NCBI RefSeq assembly: GCF_016862675.1
Contig: NZ_BONK01000018.1
Coordinates: forward strand, 38,776 to 102,775
From: Cellulomonas chitinilytica
Lineage (GTDB): Bacteria; Actinomycetota; Actinomycetes; Actinomycetales; Cellulomonadaceae
Reading direction: 5' to 3'
DNA: 64,000 nt
Positions 46,407 to 55,612 of the stretch are shown piece after piece (position 1 is the first letter of the stretch; every line of letters starts with the position of its first letter). Under the pieces are notes generated by a model. The model was not told where the DNA came from and did not search any database. It saw nothing but the letters and a program-made list of their open reading frames with translations. The position numbers and the translations under genes were made by a program.

Positions 46407-48575
46407 TCAGGCCGGCAGGTCCCCGGTCCCGCCCTGGGTGGGAGCCGCCTGGGCGGTGGACGGGGCGGCGTCACCGCGCGCCGCGGCGAGCGACTCGTGC
46501 GCCGCCGCGACGACGGCCTCGGCCGTGATCCCGAACTCCCGGTAGAGCGTCTCGTAGTCCGCCGACGCACCGAAGTGCTCCAGGGACACGGTGCGACCGG
46601 CGTCGCCGACGATCTTGTGCCAGGACAGCGCGATGCCCGCCTCGACCGACACCCGGGCCCGCACGGAGCGGGGCAGGACGGACTCGCGGTAGGCCTCGTC
46701 CTGCTCGGCGAACCACTCGAGCGACGGGGCCGACACGACCCGGGTCGGCACGCCGGCCGCCTCGAGGGTCTCGCGGGCGGCGACGGCGAGCTGCACCTCC
46801 GAGCCCGTCCCGATGAGGATCACGTCCGGGGTGCCCGTCGACGCCTCGAGCAGCACGTACGCGCCGCGCTTGAGGCCCTCGGCGGAAGCGAAGCCGTCCT
46901 CGCCGCGCGGGAACGTCGGGACGTTCTGGCGCGTGAGGATCAGGCCGACCGGGCCGTCGGTGTGCTCGAGGATCGCCTTCCACGCCTGGGCGGTCTCGTT
47001 GGCGTCCGCCGGGCGCAGCACGGTCAGGCCCGGGATCGCGCGCAGCGCGGTCAGGTGCTCGACCGGCTGGTGGGTGGGGCCGTCCTCGCCGAGGCCGATG
47101 GAGTCGTGCGTCCACACGTAGACGGACGGCACACCCATCAGCGAGGCGAGCCGGACCGAGCCGCGCATGTAGTCGGCGAACTGCAGGAACGTGCCGCCGT
47201 ACGGCCGCGTCAGGCCGTGCAGCGTGATGCCGGACAGGATCGCGCCCATGCCGTGCTCACGGATGCCGAAGTGCAGCGTCCGGCCGAACTCGTCGCCGGC
47301 GAACTCGTGCGTCGAGCGCTTCGCGGGGATGAACGACGACGCGCCCTTCATCGTCGTGTTGTTCGAGCCCGCGAGGTCGGCGGAGCCGCCCCACAGCTCA
47401 GGCAGCTCCGGGCCGATCGCGGACAGCACCTCGCCGGACGCGGCACGCGTCGCGACGGCCTTGCCGGCGGGGAACACCGGCAGGGCGTCCTCCCAGCCCT
47501 CGGGCAGGCGGCGCTCGACGAGCCTGTCGAGCAGCTCGGCGTTCTCGGGGTTGGCCTCGCGCCAGGCGTCGAACGACTTCTGCCACTGCGCCTTCGACTC
47601 CGCCGCGCGGTCCGCGAGCGAGCGGGTGTGCGCGAGGACCTCGGGGGCGACCTCGAACGTCTGCTCCGGGTCGAAGCCGAGGATCTCCTTGAGGCCACGG
47701 ATCGCCTCGGAGCCGAGCTTCGAGCCGTGCGAGGAGTGGTCGTTGGTCTTGGTGGGCGTCGGCCACGCGATGAGGGTGCGGATGCCGATGAACGACGGCT
47801 TGTCCGTGACCGCCTTCGCGGCGTCGATCGCCGCGGCGAGCGCGTCGACGTCCTCGCGGTACTCGCCGCCGGCGGTCCAGTCGACGAACTGGACGTGCCA
47901 GCCGTACGCCTCGTAGCGGGCCAGCACGTCCTCGGTGAACGCGATCTCGGTGTCGCCCTCGATCGAGATGTGGTTGTCGTCCCACAGCACGACGAGGTTG
48001 CCGAGCTCCTGCGTGCCGGCGATCGACGAGGCCTCGCTCGTCACGCCCTCCTGCAGGTCGCCGTCCGAGCAGATGACGTACGTGTAGTGGTCGAACGGGC
48101 TGGTGCCGGGCGCCGCGTCGGGGTCGAGCAGGCCGCGCTCGCGCCGCTGCGCCATCGCGAAGCCGACGGCGGACGCGAGGCCCTGGCCGAGCGGTCCGGT
48201 GGTGATCTCCACACCGGTCGTGTGGCGGTACTCGGGGTGGCCCGGGGTCTTCGAGCCCCACGTGCGCAGCGCCTGCAGGTCCTCGATCTCGAGGCCGAAC
48301 CCGGCGAGGTAGAGCTGGATGTACTGCGTGAGGCAGGAGTGGCCGGCCGAGAGCACGAACCGGTCGCGGCCCAGCCAGTGCGGGTCCGTCGGGTCGTGGC
48401 GCATCACGTTCTGGTACAGCAGGTACGCCGCGGGGGCCAGGCTGATCGCGGTCCCCGGGTGACCGTTGCCGACCTTCTCGACCGCATCGGCCGCCAGGAC
48501 GCGGACCGTGTCCACCGCACGCAGGTCGAGATCGGTCCAGCCGACCGTCTGAGCCAGGGGAGCCTTCGCGTTCAC
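46407..48575 (-). CDS. tkt: Transketolase
   Basis: 722 residues. Thiamine diphosphate enzyme of the pentose-phosphate path. N-terminal GNGHPGTAISLAPAAYLLYQ, ThDP motif CSDGDLQEGVTSEASSIAGTQELGNLVVLWDDN, central EDGPTHQPVEHLTALRAIPGL. GTG at 48575 is the most plausible start. First gene of the leftward operon; a promoter with TATAGGCT lies upstream at about 48701-48708. Confidence 0.97.
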   Translation of the reverse strand: MNAKAPLAQTVGWTDLDLRAVDTVRVLAADAVEKVGNGHPGTAISLAPAAYLLYQNVMRHDPTDPHWLGRDRFVLSAGHSCLTQYIQLYLAGFGLEIEDLQALRTWGSKTPGHPEYRHTTGVEITTGPLGQGLASAVGFAMAQRRERGLLDPDAAPGTSPFDHYTYVICSDGDLQEGVTSEASSIAGTQELGNLVVLWDDNHISIEGDTEIAFTEDVLARYEAYGWHVQFVDWTAGGEYREDVDALAAAIDAAKAVTDKPSFIGIRTLIAWPTPTKTNDHSSHGSKLGSEAIRGLKEILGFDPEQTFEVAPEVLAHTRSLADRAAESKAQWQKSFDAWREANPENAELLDRLVERRLPEGWEDALPVFPAGKAVATRAASGEVLSAIGPELPELWGGSADLAGSNNTTMKGASSFIPAKRSTHEFAGDEFGRTLHFGIREHGMGAILSGITLHGLTRPYGGTFLQFADYMRGSVRLASLMGVPSVYVWTHDSIGLGEDGPTHQPVEHLTALRAIPGLTVLRPADANETAQAWKAILEHTDGPVGLILTRQNVPTFPRGEDGFASAEGLKRGAYVLLEASTGTPDVILIGTGSEVQLAVAARETLEAAGVPTRVVSAPSLEWFAEQDEAYRESVLPRSVRARVSVEAGIALSWHKIVGDAGRTVSLEHFGASADYETLYREFGITAEAVVAAAHESLAAARGDAAPSTAQAAPTQGGTGDLPA

Positions 48576-48877
48576 AGCACCTCATTCCCACCCGTGCCAC
48601 CGGCCGGGCGTCGTTTCAGCGTGATCGGGCCCCCTCGACGGAGCGCCGGGCCGGACGTGCGGACCGCTGTCGGGGAGCGGTCGACGATCCGTGCGCGTCG
48701 AGCCTATATCGCACTCGGCGAAGGGCGACGGGAGTGACCACGGGTCGCGACGAGCGACAGAACTCACACACCGGAGGCCTGGTTGGAGCGGGTCGGAGGC
48801 CCTGCGGGCGTCGCGGCAGGCCGTAGCATGGCAGCGCGACAGTCATCCCCGCCGCAACACGAACGGAACCGCAGCGC
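48576..48877. promoter_or_regulatory. Divergent tkt/ctaB promoter region
   Basis: About 300 bases without a gene. On the minus strand TATAGGCT occurs at 48701-48708, giving tkt a leader of about 125 bases; the same TATAGGCT stands in the gap promoter. On the plus strand TAGCAT at 48824-48829 is a possible -10 box for ctaB with a 43-base leader. No other clear structure was seen. Confidence 0.45.
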
Positions 48878-49876
48878 GTGCGCCTCAGCAGCCCCCTGTC
48901 AGTCGACGACGCCGGAGCGTCGATGCTGCCGACCCCGGGGGCGCGGGCGGCCACCGAGCCGCCGAGCGCGACCGTGCGGTCGCCGTGGCGGCGGGTGCTG
49001 GGCGTGGTCGGGCCGTACGTCGCGCTGACGAAGCCGCGGGTCATCGAGCTGCTCCTGGTGACGACCGTGCCGACCATGATCCTCGCCGAGCGCGGGCTGC
49101 CGAGCCTGTGGCTCGTGCTCGCGACGCTCGTGGGCGGTGCGGCGGCAGCCGGGTCCGCCAACGTCCTCAACTGCTACATCGACCGCGACATCGACCAGGT
49201 CATGAACCGCACGAAGCGGCGGCCGATCGTCACCGGCGAGGTCAGCCCCCGCGCCGCCCTCGTCTTCGGGCTCGTCCTCGGCGTCGTCTCGCTCACGTGG
49301 CTCTGGTTCTTCGTGAACCCCGCGTCGTCGATGCTCACCGCGGTCGCGATCCTCATCTACGTGGTCGGCTACACGATGATCCTCAAGCGGCGCACGCCGC
49401 AGAACATCGTGTGGGGCGGTGCCGCCGGCTGCATGCCGGTGCTGATCGGCTGGTCGGCCGTGACCGGGGGCGTCGGCTGGGCGGCCGTGCTCCTGTTCGG
49501 GGTCATCTTCTTCTGGACGCCGCCGCACTACTGGCCGCTGTCGATGAAGTTCCGCGGCGACTACGCCCGGGCCGGGGTGCCGATGCTGCCGGTCGTCGCC
49601 AAGGACACCAAGGTCGCCCGCGAGATGATCGCGTACACGCTCGCGATGATCGCGTGCACGCTGCTGCTCGTGCCGGTCGCGCACATGACCTGGGTCTACG
49701 CCGTTCTCGCGACCGGGCTCGGCGGCTGGTTCCTGTGGTCGTGCATCGGCCTGCTGCGTCGCGCGCAGGACCCGGAGCACCCCAAGCTCAAGGCGATGAG
49801 CGTGTTCCACGCGTCGATCACCTACCTGACGCTGCTGTCGGTCGCGATCGCGGTCGACGTGTTCCTGCCGCTCTGA
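48878..49876 (+). CDS. ctaB: Protoheme IX farnesyltransferase (heme O synthase)
   Basis: 332 residues, about 8-9 membrane segments after a 45-residue cytoplasmic tail. Adds farnesyl to heme B to make heme O for cytochrome aa3 oxidase. UbiA-type Asp-rich motif NCYIDRDIDQVMNRTKRRP near residues 104-122 and a second set YWPLSMKFRGDYARAGVPMLP. GTG start at 48878. Located between tkt and xerD, a common actinobacterial place. Confidence 0.93.
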   Translation: MRLSSPLSVDDAGASMLPTPGARAATEPPSATVRSPWRRVLGVVGPYVALTKPRVIELLLVTTVPTMILAERGLPSLWLVLATLVGGAAAAGSANVLNCYIDRDIDQVMNRTKRRPIVTGEVSPRAALVFGLVLGVVSLTWLWFFVNPASSMLTAVAILIYVVGYTMILKRRTPQNIVWGGAAGCMPVLIGWSAVTGGVGWAAVLLFGVIFFWTPPHYWPLSMKFRGDYARAGVPMLPVVAKDTKVAREMIAYTLAMIACTLLLVPVAHMTWVYAVLATGLGGWFLWSCIGLLRRAQDPEHPKLKAMSVFHASITYLTLLSVAIAVDVFLPL

Positions 49877-49892
49877 CCCGAGGTCCGACGCG

Positions 49893-50849
49893 ATGGCCAC
49901 CGGCGCGGTGCACCCGGAAGGGGCGCTGAGCGCGGCCCTGGAGGCGTACCTCGGCCACCTGAGCGTCGAGCGTGGGCTGTCCGCGAACACCCTGGCGGCC
50001 TACCGGCGGGACCTGGAGCGCTACGTCGCGTTCCTCACCGTGCTGGGCAGGTCCGAACCGGGCGAGATCGCCGAGCGTGACGTCGAGGAGTTCCTCGTCG
50101 CGATGCGCGCGGGCACCGACGACCGGGCGGCGCTGTCGGCCTCGTCGGCGGCGCGGGCCGTGGTCGCGGTCCGTGGGTGGCACCGCTTCCTCGTCCTCGA
50201 CGGCGTCACGACCGCGGACGCCGCGGGCGCGGTCCGACCGCCCGCGCAGCCCAAGCGGCTGCCCAAGGCCATCTCGGTCGCCGACGTCGAGCGGCTGCTC
50301 GACGCGGCGGGCCTCGGGGACGGACCCGTCCCGTTGCGTGACCGGGCGCTGCTCGAGGTCGTCTACTCCACGGGTGCGCGCATCTCGGAGGCCGTCGGGC
50401 TCGCCGTCGACGACGTCGACCGCACGCCGGGCCGGTCGTCCGTCCGGCTGCTCGGCAAGGGCAACAAGGAGCGGGTCGTGCCGCTCGGCTCGTTCGCGCT
50501 CGAGGCGCTCGAGGCCTACCTCGTCCGGGCGCGCCCGGCGCTCGCCGGCGGAGGGCGGGGCACGCCGGTGGTGTTCCTCAACACGCGAGGCGCCCCGCTG
50601 AGCCGCCAGAGCGCGTGGGCCGTGCTGCGGACGGCCGCGAACCGCGCCGGGCTGGCCGGCGCCGAGCACATCTCCCCGCACACCCTGCGGCACTCGTTCG
50701 CGACCCACCTGCTCGCGGGCGGGGCGGACGTGCGCGTGGTCCAGGAGCTGCTCGGGCACGCGTCCGTCACGACGACGCAGATCTACACGCTCGTGACGCC
50801 GGACACGCTGCGCGAGGTCTACGCGGCCGCGCACCCGCGCGCGCTGTGA
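49893..50849 (+). CDS. xerD: Tyrosine recombinase XerD-like
   Basis: 318 residues. Resolves chromosome dimers at dif. N-terminal SAM-like domain, then catalytic residues: Arg in YSTGARISEAVGL, HTLRH in SPHTLRHSFATHLL, His in ELLGHASVTTTQIYT and the Tyr nucleophile in that last motif (YTLVT). XerD is preferred over XerC because of the neighbouring parA-scpA-scpB. ATG at 49893 follows ctaB by 16 bases. This chromosomal recombinase is intact, unlike the one at 59986. Confidence 0.93.
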   Translation: MATGAVHPEGALSAALEAYLGHLSVERGLSANTLAAYRRDLERYVAFLTVLGRSEPGEIAERDVEEFLVAMRAGTDDRAALSASSAARAVVAVRGWHRFLVLDGVTTADAAGAVRPPAQPKRLPKAISVADVERLLDAAGLGDGPVPLRDRALLEVVYSTGARISEAVGLAVDDVDRTPGRSSVRLLGKGNKERVVPLGSFALEALEAYLVRARPALAGGGRGTPVVFLNTRGAPLSRQSAWAVLRTAANRAGLAGAEHISPHTLRHSFATHLLAGGADVRVVQELLGHASVTTTQIYTLVTPDTLREVYAAAHPRAL

Positions 50850-50893
50850 GCGACGGCCGGCCGGTTCTCGCACTCGCGGTCTGTCGCTCCGTC

Positions 50894-50918
50894 ACCGGAG
50901 GGTCACCTCCGGTAGGTT
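50894..50918 (+). promoter_or_regulatory. parA promoter with overlapping palindrome
   Basis: ACCGGAGG-GTCA-CCTCCGGT (50894-50913) immediately precedes and overlaps the -10 box TAGGTT (50913-50918), which ends seven bases before the first GTG of parA. The palindrome may be an operator or a xerD terminator. Confidence 0.5.
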
Positions 50919-50925
50919 GTCCCGC

Positions 50926-51792
50926 GTGGTGAGCCAGCAGACGACCGACCCGCAGCTCGACGCCGTCGGACGTCCGCTGCCCGACTTCCCCGACCCGGCA
51001 CCTCTGGCGTCGCACGGCCCGGCCCGCGTCATCGCGATGTGCAACCAGAAGGGTGGCGTCGGCAAGACGACGACCACGATCAACCTGGGTGCCGCTCTCG
51101 CCGAGTACGGCCGTCGGGTGCTGGTCGTCGACTTCGACCCGCAGGGGGCCGCGTCGGTCGGTCTGGGGATCAGCCCGCACGAGCTGGACCGCACGGTCTA
51201 CAACCTGCTCATGGAGCGCGACGCGGACATCCACGCCGTCATCCGCACCACCGAGAACCCGAACCTCGACCTGCTGCCCGCGAACATCGACCTGTCCGCG
51301 GCCGAGGTCCAGCTCGTCGGCGAGGTCGCCCGCGAGACGGTCCTGGCCCGTGCGCTGCGTCCCGTGCTCGACGACTACGACGTGGTGCTCGTCGACTGCC
51401 AGCCGTCGCTCGGTCTTCTGACCGTGAACGCGCTGACCGCGGCCCACGGCGTGCTCATCCCTCTGGAGTGCGAGTTCTTCGCGCTGCGCGGCGTCGCGCT
51501 GCTCGTCGAGACGATCGAGAAGGTCCGCGACCGGCTCAACCCGCGCCTCGAGGTCGACGGCATCCTCGCGACGATGTACGACTCGCGGACGCTGCACGCG
51601 CGCGAGGTCGTCGCCCGGGTGCACGAGGCGTTCGGCGACACGCTGCTGCAGACCGTCATCGGCCGCACCGTGAAGTTCCCGGACGCCACCGTCGCCGCGG
51701 AGCCGATCACGACGTACGCCCCGACGCACAGCGGTGCGGCGGCCTACCGGCAGCTGGCCCGTGAGCTCGTCGCCCGTGGCGACGCCGCCTGA
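50926..51792 (+). CDS. ParA-family ATPase, scpAB-linked
   Basis: 288 residues. Deviant Walker A KGGVGKTTTTINLG near residues 44-57, Walker A' region FDPQGAASVGLG, Walker B VVLVDCQPSLGLLTVNAL. Soj/ParA type. It is not beside a parB or an origin; it is the ParA-like gene that precedes scpA in actinomycetes, whose role is in segregation or growth. The first GTG (50926) matches the leaderless promoter; a GTG follows in frame at 50929. Confidence 0.9.
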   Translation: MVSQQTTDPQLDAVGRPLPDFPDPAPLASHGPARVIAMCNQKGGVGKTTTTINLGAALAEYGRRVLVVDFDPQGAASVGLGISPHELDRTVYNLLMERDADIHAVIRTTENPNLDLLPANIDLSAAEVQLVGEVARETVLARALRPVLDDYDVVLVDCQPSLGLLTVNALTAAHGVLIPLECEFFALRGVALLVETIEKVRDRLNPRLEVDGILATMYDSRTLHAREVVARVHEAFGDTLLQTVIGRTVKFPDATVAAEPITTYAPTHSGAAAYRQLARELVARGDAA

Positions 51793-52717
51793 CGAGCGCG
51801 CGGTCCCGCCCGAGCACCCCGTCCCGCCCGAGCACCCGGCCGACGAGCCCGCTCCGGCGGGGACGCACGGCTTCGCGGTCCACCTCGACAACTTCAGCGG
51901 TCCGTTCGACCTGCTCCTCGGCCTGATCGCGAAGCACAAGCTCGACATCACGGAGGTCGCCCTCGCCCGGGTGACGGACGAGTTCATCTCGCACATCCGC
52001 GCCAAGGAGCGGGAGTGGGACCTCGGCCAGGCGAGCGAGTTCCTCGTCGTCGCCGCGACCCTGCTCGACCTGAAGGCGGCGCGGCTCCTGCCGTCGGCGG
52101 AGGTCGAGGACGCCGAGGACCTCGAGCTGCTCGAGGCGCGTGACCTGCTGTTCGCCCGGCTGCTGCAGTACCGCGCGTACAAGCGCGTCGCCTCCGACCT
52201 CGCGGAACGGTTCGCGACCGAGGGCCGGCGGTTCCCGCGGGTCGTCGAGCTCGAGCCGCACCTCGCGGCGCTGCTCCCGGAGCTCGTCTGGCAGATCGGG
52301 CCCGACCAGCTCGCCGCCCTCGCGGCGAAGGCGACCCAGCCGAAGGCGCCCCCGCCGGGCGTCGACATCAGCCACCTGCACGCACCGCCCGTCAGCGTGC
52401 GCGAGCAGGCCGCCGTGCTCGTCGACCGGCTGCGGCACGGGGGAGCGACGTCGTTCCGGGCGCTGACGGCGGACGCCGGGTCGACGATCGTCGTCGTCGC
52501 GCGGTTCCTCGCGCTGCTGGAGCTCTTCCGCGAGGGGGCCGTCGGGTTCGACCAGGTCACGCCGCTCGGGGAGCTCACCGTGCGCTGGACCGGGTCGGCC
52601 GACGGGGACGTCGAGGTGTCCGACGACTTCGACCAGCTGGACACGACCGCGGCTCCTGAGCAGGACGAGGGCGCGGCCTCACCACACGACCTGCAGCACG
52701 AGGGGACGGACGCATGA
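51776..52717 (+). CDS. scpA: Segregation and condensation protein A
   Basis: 313 residues. Kleisin that bridges SMC heads and binds ScpB. Core blocks: FAVHLDNFSGPFDLLLGLIAKHKLDITEVALARVTDEFISHI and DLGQASEFLVVAATLLDLKAARLLP; the C-terminal winged helix includes FRALTADAGSTIVVVARFLALLELFREG. The first 25 residues are a Pro/Glu-rich repeat (PPEHPVPPEHP). GTG at 51776 overlaps parA by 17 bases; another GTG at 51761 is possible. Confidence 0.93.
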   Translation: MATPPDERAVPPEHPVPPEHPADEPAPAGTHGFAVHLDNFSGPFDLLLGLIAKHKLDITEVALARVTDEFISHIRAKEREWDLGQASEFLVVAATLLDLKAARLLPSAEVEDAEDLELLEARDLLFARLLQYRAYKRVASDLAERFATEGRRFPRVVELEPHLAALLPELVWQIGPDQLAALAAKATQPKAPPPGVDISHLHAPPVSVREQAAVLVDRLRHGGATSFRALTADAGSTIVVVARFLALLELFREGAVGFDQVTPLGELTVRWTGSADGDVEVSDDFDQLDTTAAPEQDEGAASPHDLQHEGTDA

Positions 52718-53379
52718 CCGAGCACGACGACGCCGCGACGGACCCCGAGGCGGACCTCGACGCCGCACCCGCGCAGGCCGACGAGCTCGCGTTCGACGTC
52801 GACGACCTGCCCGGTGGCGCGCTCGCCGCGCTCGAGGCCGTGCTGATGGTCGCCGACGAGCCGATCCCCGCCCTGCGGCTCGCGACCGCCCTCGCCCTGC
52901 CGACGGCGCGCGTCGAGGCGCTGCTCGACGAGCTGGCGGCCGAGTACCGGGGGGAGCTCGGGGGCCGGCCGCGCGGGTTCGAGCTGCGTCGCGCGGGGGA
53001 GGGCTGGCGGATCTACTCGGGGTCGCCGTACGCGGACGTCGTCGGGCGGTTCGTCGTGGACGGGCAGACGGCCCGGCTCACGCAGGCGGCGCTCGAGACC
53101 CTCGCGGTCATCGCGTACCGCCAGCCGGTGACCCGTGGGCAGGTCTCGGCCGTCCGGGGGGTCAACGTCGACGGGGTCGTGCGGACGCTCACCGCGCGGG
53201 GGCTCGTCGCGGAGATCGGCACCGACCCGGGCAGTGGCGCGCTCCTGTACGCGACCACGGGATACTTCTTGGAGCGGATGGGCCTGTCCTCGTTGGACGA
53301 GCTGCCCCCGCTCGCGCCCTACCTCCCGGACATCGAGGGGCTCGAGGGCGTCGACCAGGCGATCGGAGACAGCAGATGA
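52714..53379 (+). CDS. scpB: Segregation and condensation protein B
   Basis: 221 residues. Two winged helices: ALAALEAVLMVADEPIPALRLATALALP and ARLTQAALETLAVIAYRQPVTRGQVSAVRGVNVDGVVRTLTARGLV. Dimer that binds ScpA in the SMC complex. An acidic N-terminal tail of about 30 residues precedes the fold. ATGA overlap with scpA and with rluB. Confidence 0.95.
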   Translation: MTEHDDAATDPEADLDAAPAQADELAFDVDDLPGGALAALEAVLMVADEPIPALRLATALALPTARVEALLDELAAEYRGELGGRPRGFELRRAGEGWRIYSGSPYADVVGRFVVDGQTARLTQAALETLAVIAYRQPVTRGQVSAVRGVNVDGVVRTLTARGLVAEIGTDPGSGALLYATTGYFLERMGLSSLDELPPLAPYLPDIEGLEGVDQAIGDSR

Positions 53380-54506
53380 GCCCGCAGGAACGACGCGGAA
53401 ACGCAGGCCACGGCGGCGGTGACCGCGGACGCGGCGCAGGCGGTTCGGGTCGAGGTGGATCGTCCGGCGGCCGCTCGGGCGGGAGTGCGGGCGGCTCGGG
53501 GTCCGGGCGCGGCGCTGGTGCAGGTTCCGGTCGTGGGACGTCGGGCGGTGCCGGGCGCGGTGGCGCCGGCGGAGGTTCCGGGGCCGGCGGTGCCGGGCGC
53601 GGTGCCTCGGGCGGTGGCTCGGGGGCCTCGCGTGGCGGATCGGGTCCGCGTGGTGCCGGCGGCGCGCGCCGGGGTCCCTCGGGCGGCCCGGCGAAGCGGG
53701 GCGGTGCTCCCGGGCGTCCGGCACGCCCGTCGCGTCCGCCGCAGCGGCAGGCGCCCGAGGTCACGATCGACGTGCACGACCCCGAGGGCGTCCGCCTGCA
53801 GAAGGTGCTCGCCGCGGCCGGCCTGGGCTCCCGTCGGGCGTGCGAGGAGCTCATCGCGTCGGGCCGGGTGACGGTCGACGGCAACCCGGTGCTCGAGCTC
53901 GGGGTCCGGGTCGACCCGCTGCATTCGGTGATCCACGTCGACGGCATGCGCGTGCAGCTCGACTCGACGCTCATCACCATCGCGCTCAACAAGCCCAAGG
54001 GTGTCGTCTCGACGATGCACGACCCCGAGGGGCGGCCGTCGATCGGGCAGTACGTGGCGAACCGCGAGGAGCGGCTCTTCCACGTGGGCCGGCTCGACGC
54101 CGACACCGAGGGCCTCATCCTCCTCACGAACGACGGCGACCTCGCGAACCGGCTGTCGCACCCGTCGCACGGTGTCGCGAAGACCTACCTGGCCCACCTG
54201 GAGGGCAAGGTCCCGCCGTCGCTCGCGGGCAAGCTGCTGCGCGGTGTCGAGCTGGAGGACGGGCCCGTGGTGCTCGACCGGTTCCAGGTCGTGCAGCTCA
54301 CGCCGCAGGCCAGCCTCGTCGAGGTGACCCTGCACGAGGGCCGCAACCGCATCGTCCGCCGGCTGTTCGAGGAGGTCGGCTTCCCCGTCTCACGCCTCGT
54401 CCGGACGGCGATCGGCCCGATCCGGCTCGGCGACCTCAAGCCCGGTCGCACCCGCGTGCTGTCGAAGACGGAGGTCGGCTCGCTGATGACCCAGGCGGGG
54501 ATGTGA
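53376..54506 (+). CDS. rluB: 23S rRNA pseudouridine synthase RluB-type with Gly-rich N-terminus
   Basis: 376 residues. S4 RNA-binding domain near residues 130-190 (VRLQKVLAAAGLGSRRACEELIASGRVTVDG) and a RsuA/RluB catalytic domain with Asp in FHVGRLDADTEGLILLTNDG. The first about 115 residues are almost only Gly, Ser, Arg and Ala, a probable disordered RNA-interacting tail; the DNA here is extremely GC-biased. ATGA overlap with scpB and GTGA overlap with tyrA. Confidence 0.93.
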   Translation: MSPQERRGNAGHGGGDRGRGAGGSGRGGSSGGRSGGSAGGSGSGRGAGAGSGRGTSGGAGRGGAGGGSGAGGAGRGASGGGSGASRGGSGPRGAGGARRGPSGGPAKRGGAPGRPARPSRPPQRQAPEVTIDVHDPEGVRLQKVLAAAGLGSRRACEELIASGRVTVDGNPVLELGVRVDPLHSVIHVDGMRVQLDSTLITIALNKPKGVVSTMHDPEGRPSIGQYVANREERLFHVGRLDADTEGLILLTNDGDLANRLSHPSHGVAKTYLAHLEGKVPPSLAGKLLRGVELEDGPVVLDRFQVVQLTPQASLVEVTLHEGRNRIVRRLFEEVGFPVSRLVRTAIGPIRLGDLKPGRTRVLSKTEVGSLMTQAGM

Positions 54507-55612
54507 CGCTCGCGACCCAGGGGCCCGTGCGGGTCGTCGGCACCGGCCTGCTCGGTGCGTCCGTCGGGCTCGGCCTGTCCACCCGGGGCGGCGACGTCGT
54601 GCTGCACGACCCGTCGCGCACGGCGCTCGCGCTCGCCCGCGACGTGGGCGCCGGACGGCCGGCGGGCCCCGACGACGCGCACCCGACGCTCGTGGTCGTC
54701 GCGGCGCCGCCCGACGTGACCGCGGACGTCGTCCTCGCCGAGCTCGAGGCGCACCCCGACGCGGTCGTCACCGACGTGGCGAGCGTCAAGGGCTCGGTGC
54801 TCGCCGAGCTGCGCGCCGCCGGCGCCGACCTCACGCGGTACGTGGGTTCTCACCCGATGGCGGGCCGCGAGCGGTCCGGCCCGTCGGCGGCGGTGCCGGA
54901 CCTGTTCCTCGGTCGTCCGTGGGTGATCACCGACTCCGGCTCGTCGCGGCCCGACGCGGTCCTCGCGGTGCGCGCGCTGGCCGTCGACCTCGGCGCGGTG
55001 CCGGTGTCGATGGACGCCGACGCGCACGACGCGGCCGTCGCGGTCGTCTCGCACGTCCCGCAGGTCGCCGCGAGCCTCGTCGCCGCCCGGCTGCGGGACG
55101 TCGACGAAGGGGCGCTCGGGCTGGCCGGGCAAGGGCTGCGCGACGTGACGCGGCTCGCGGGTTCGGACCCGGCGCTGTGGACGTCGATCCTCGCCGCGAA
55201 CTCGGCCGCCGTGCGGCAGGTGCTGGTCGACCTCCGGACCGACCTGGACGCCGTGATCGGTGCGCTGGCCAGCGCGGACGCGGCGACCGGACCGGAGACG
55301 GTCGAGCTCGGTGCGCTCGCGACGATCGCGCAGGCGGTCGCCGCCGGCAACACGGGCGTCGCACGGATCCCCGGCAAGCACGGTGGCGTGCAGCGCGTCT
55401 ACGGTGTCGTCACGGTGCTCGTCCCCGACGCCCCCGGGGAGCTCGCGCGGCTGCTGACCGACGTGGGGGAGGCCGGGGTCAACCTGGAGGACCTGCAGCT
55501 GGAGCACGCTGCGGGCCGACCGGTCGGCATGGCGGCGATCTCGGTGCTGCCGGGCAGCGTCGAGCACCTCGAGGCGGAGCTGACGGCCCGCGGATGGAGA
55601 CTGGTGAGTTGA
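54503..55612 (+). CDS. tyrA: Prephenate dehydrogenase
   Basis: 369 residues. NAD(P)-dependent step to 4-hydroxyphenylpyruvate in tyrosine synthesis. Rossmann motif VVGTGLLGASVGLGLS near residues 10-25, TDVASVKGSVLAEL, YVGSHPMAGRERSG with the catalytic His, and a C-terminal ACT domain from about 295 (VYGVVTVLVPDAPGELARLLTDVGEAGVNLEDLQLEH) for feedback control. GTG at 54503 overlaps the rluB stop. Confidence 0.93.
   Translation: MTLATQGPVRVVGTGLLGASVGLGLSTRGGDVVLHDPSRTALALARDVGAGRPAGPDDAHPTLVVVAAPPDVTADVVLAELEAHPDAVVTDVASVKGSVLAELRAAGADLTRYVGSHPMAGRERSGPSAAVPDLFLGRPWVITDSGSSRPDAVLAVRALAVDLGAVPVSMDADAHDAAVAVVSHVPQVAASLVAARLRDVDEGALGLAGQGLRDVTRLAGSDPALWTSILAANSAAVRQVLVDLRTDLDAVIGALASADAATGPETVELGALATIAQAVAAGNTGVARIPGKHGGVQRVYGVVTVLVPDAPGELARLLTDVGEAGVNLEDLQLEHAAGRPVGMAAISVLPGSVEHLEAELTARGWRLVS

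Noticed and set aside
45423..48737. 1104-codon frame antisense to tal and tkt
   Set aside because: Spans two conserved genes on the other strand and shows no motif.
49893..50849. XerD gene as part of the mobile element
   Set aside because: It has all catalytic residues and sits in the conserved xerD-parA-scpAB block, 9 kb from the tRNA.
50926..51792. ParA as the chromosomal parAB system near the origin
   Set aside because: No parB, gidB, dnaA or parS-like sites nearby; context is scpA-scpB.
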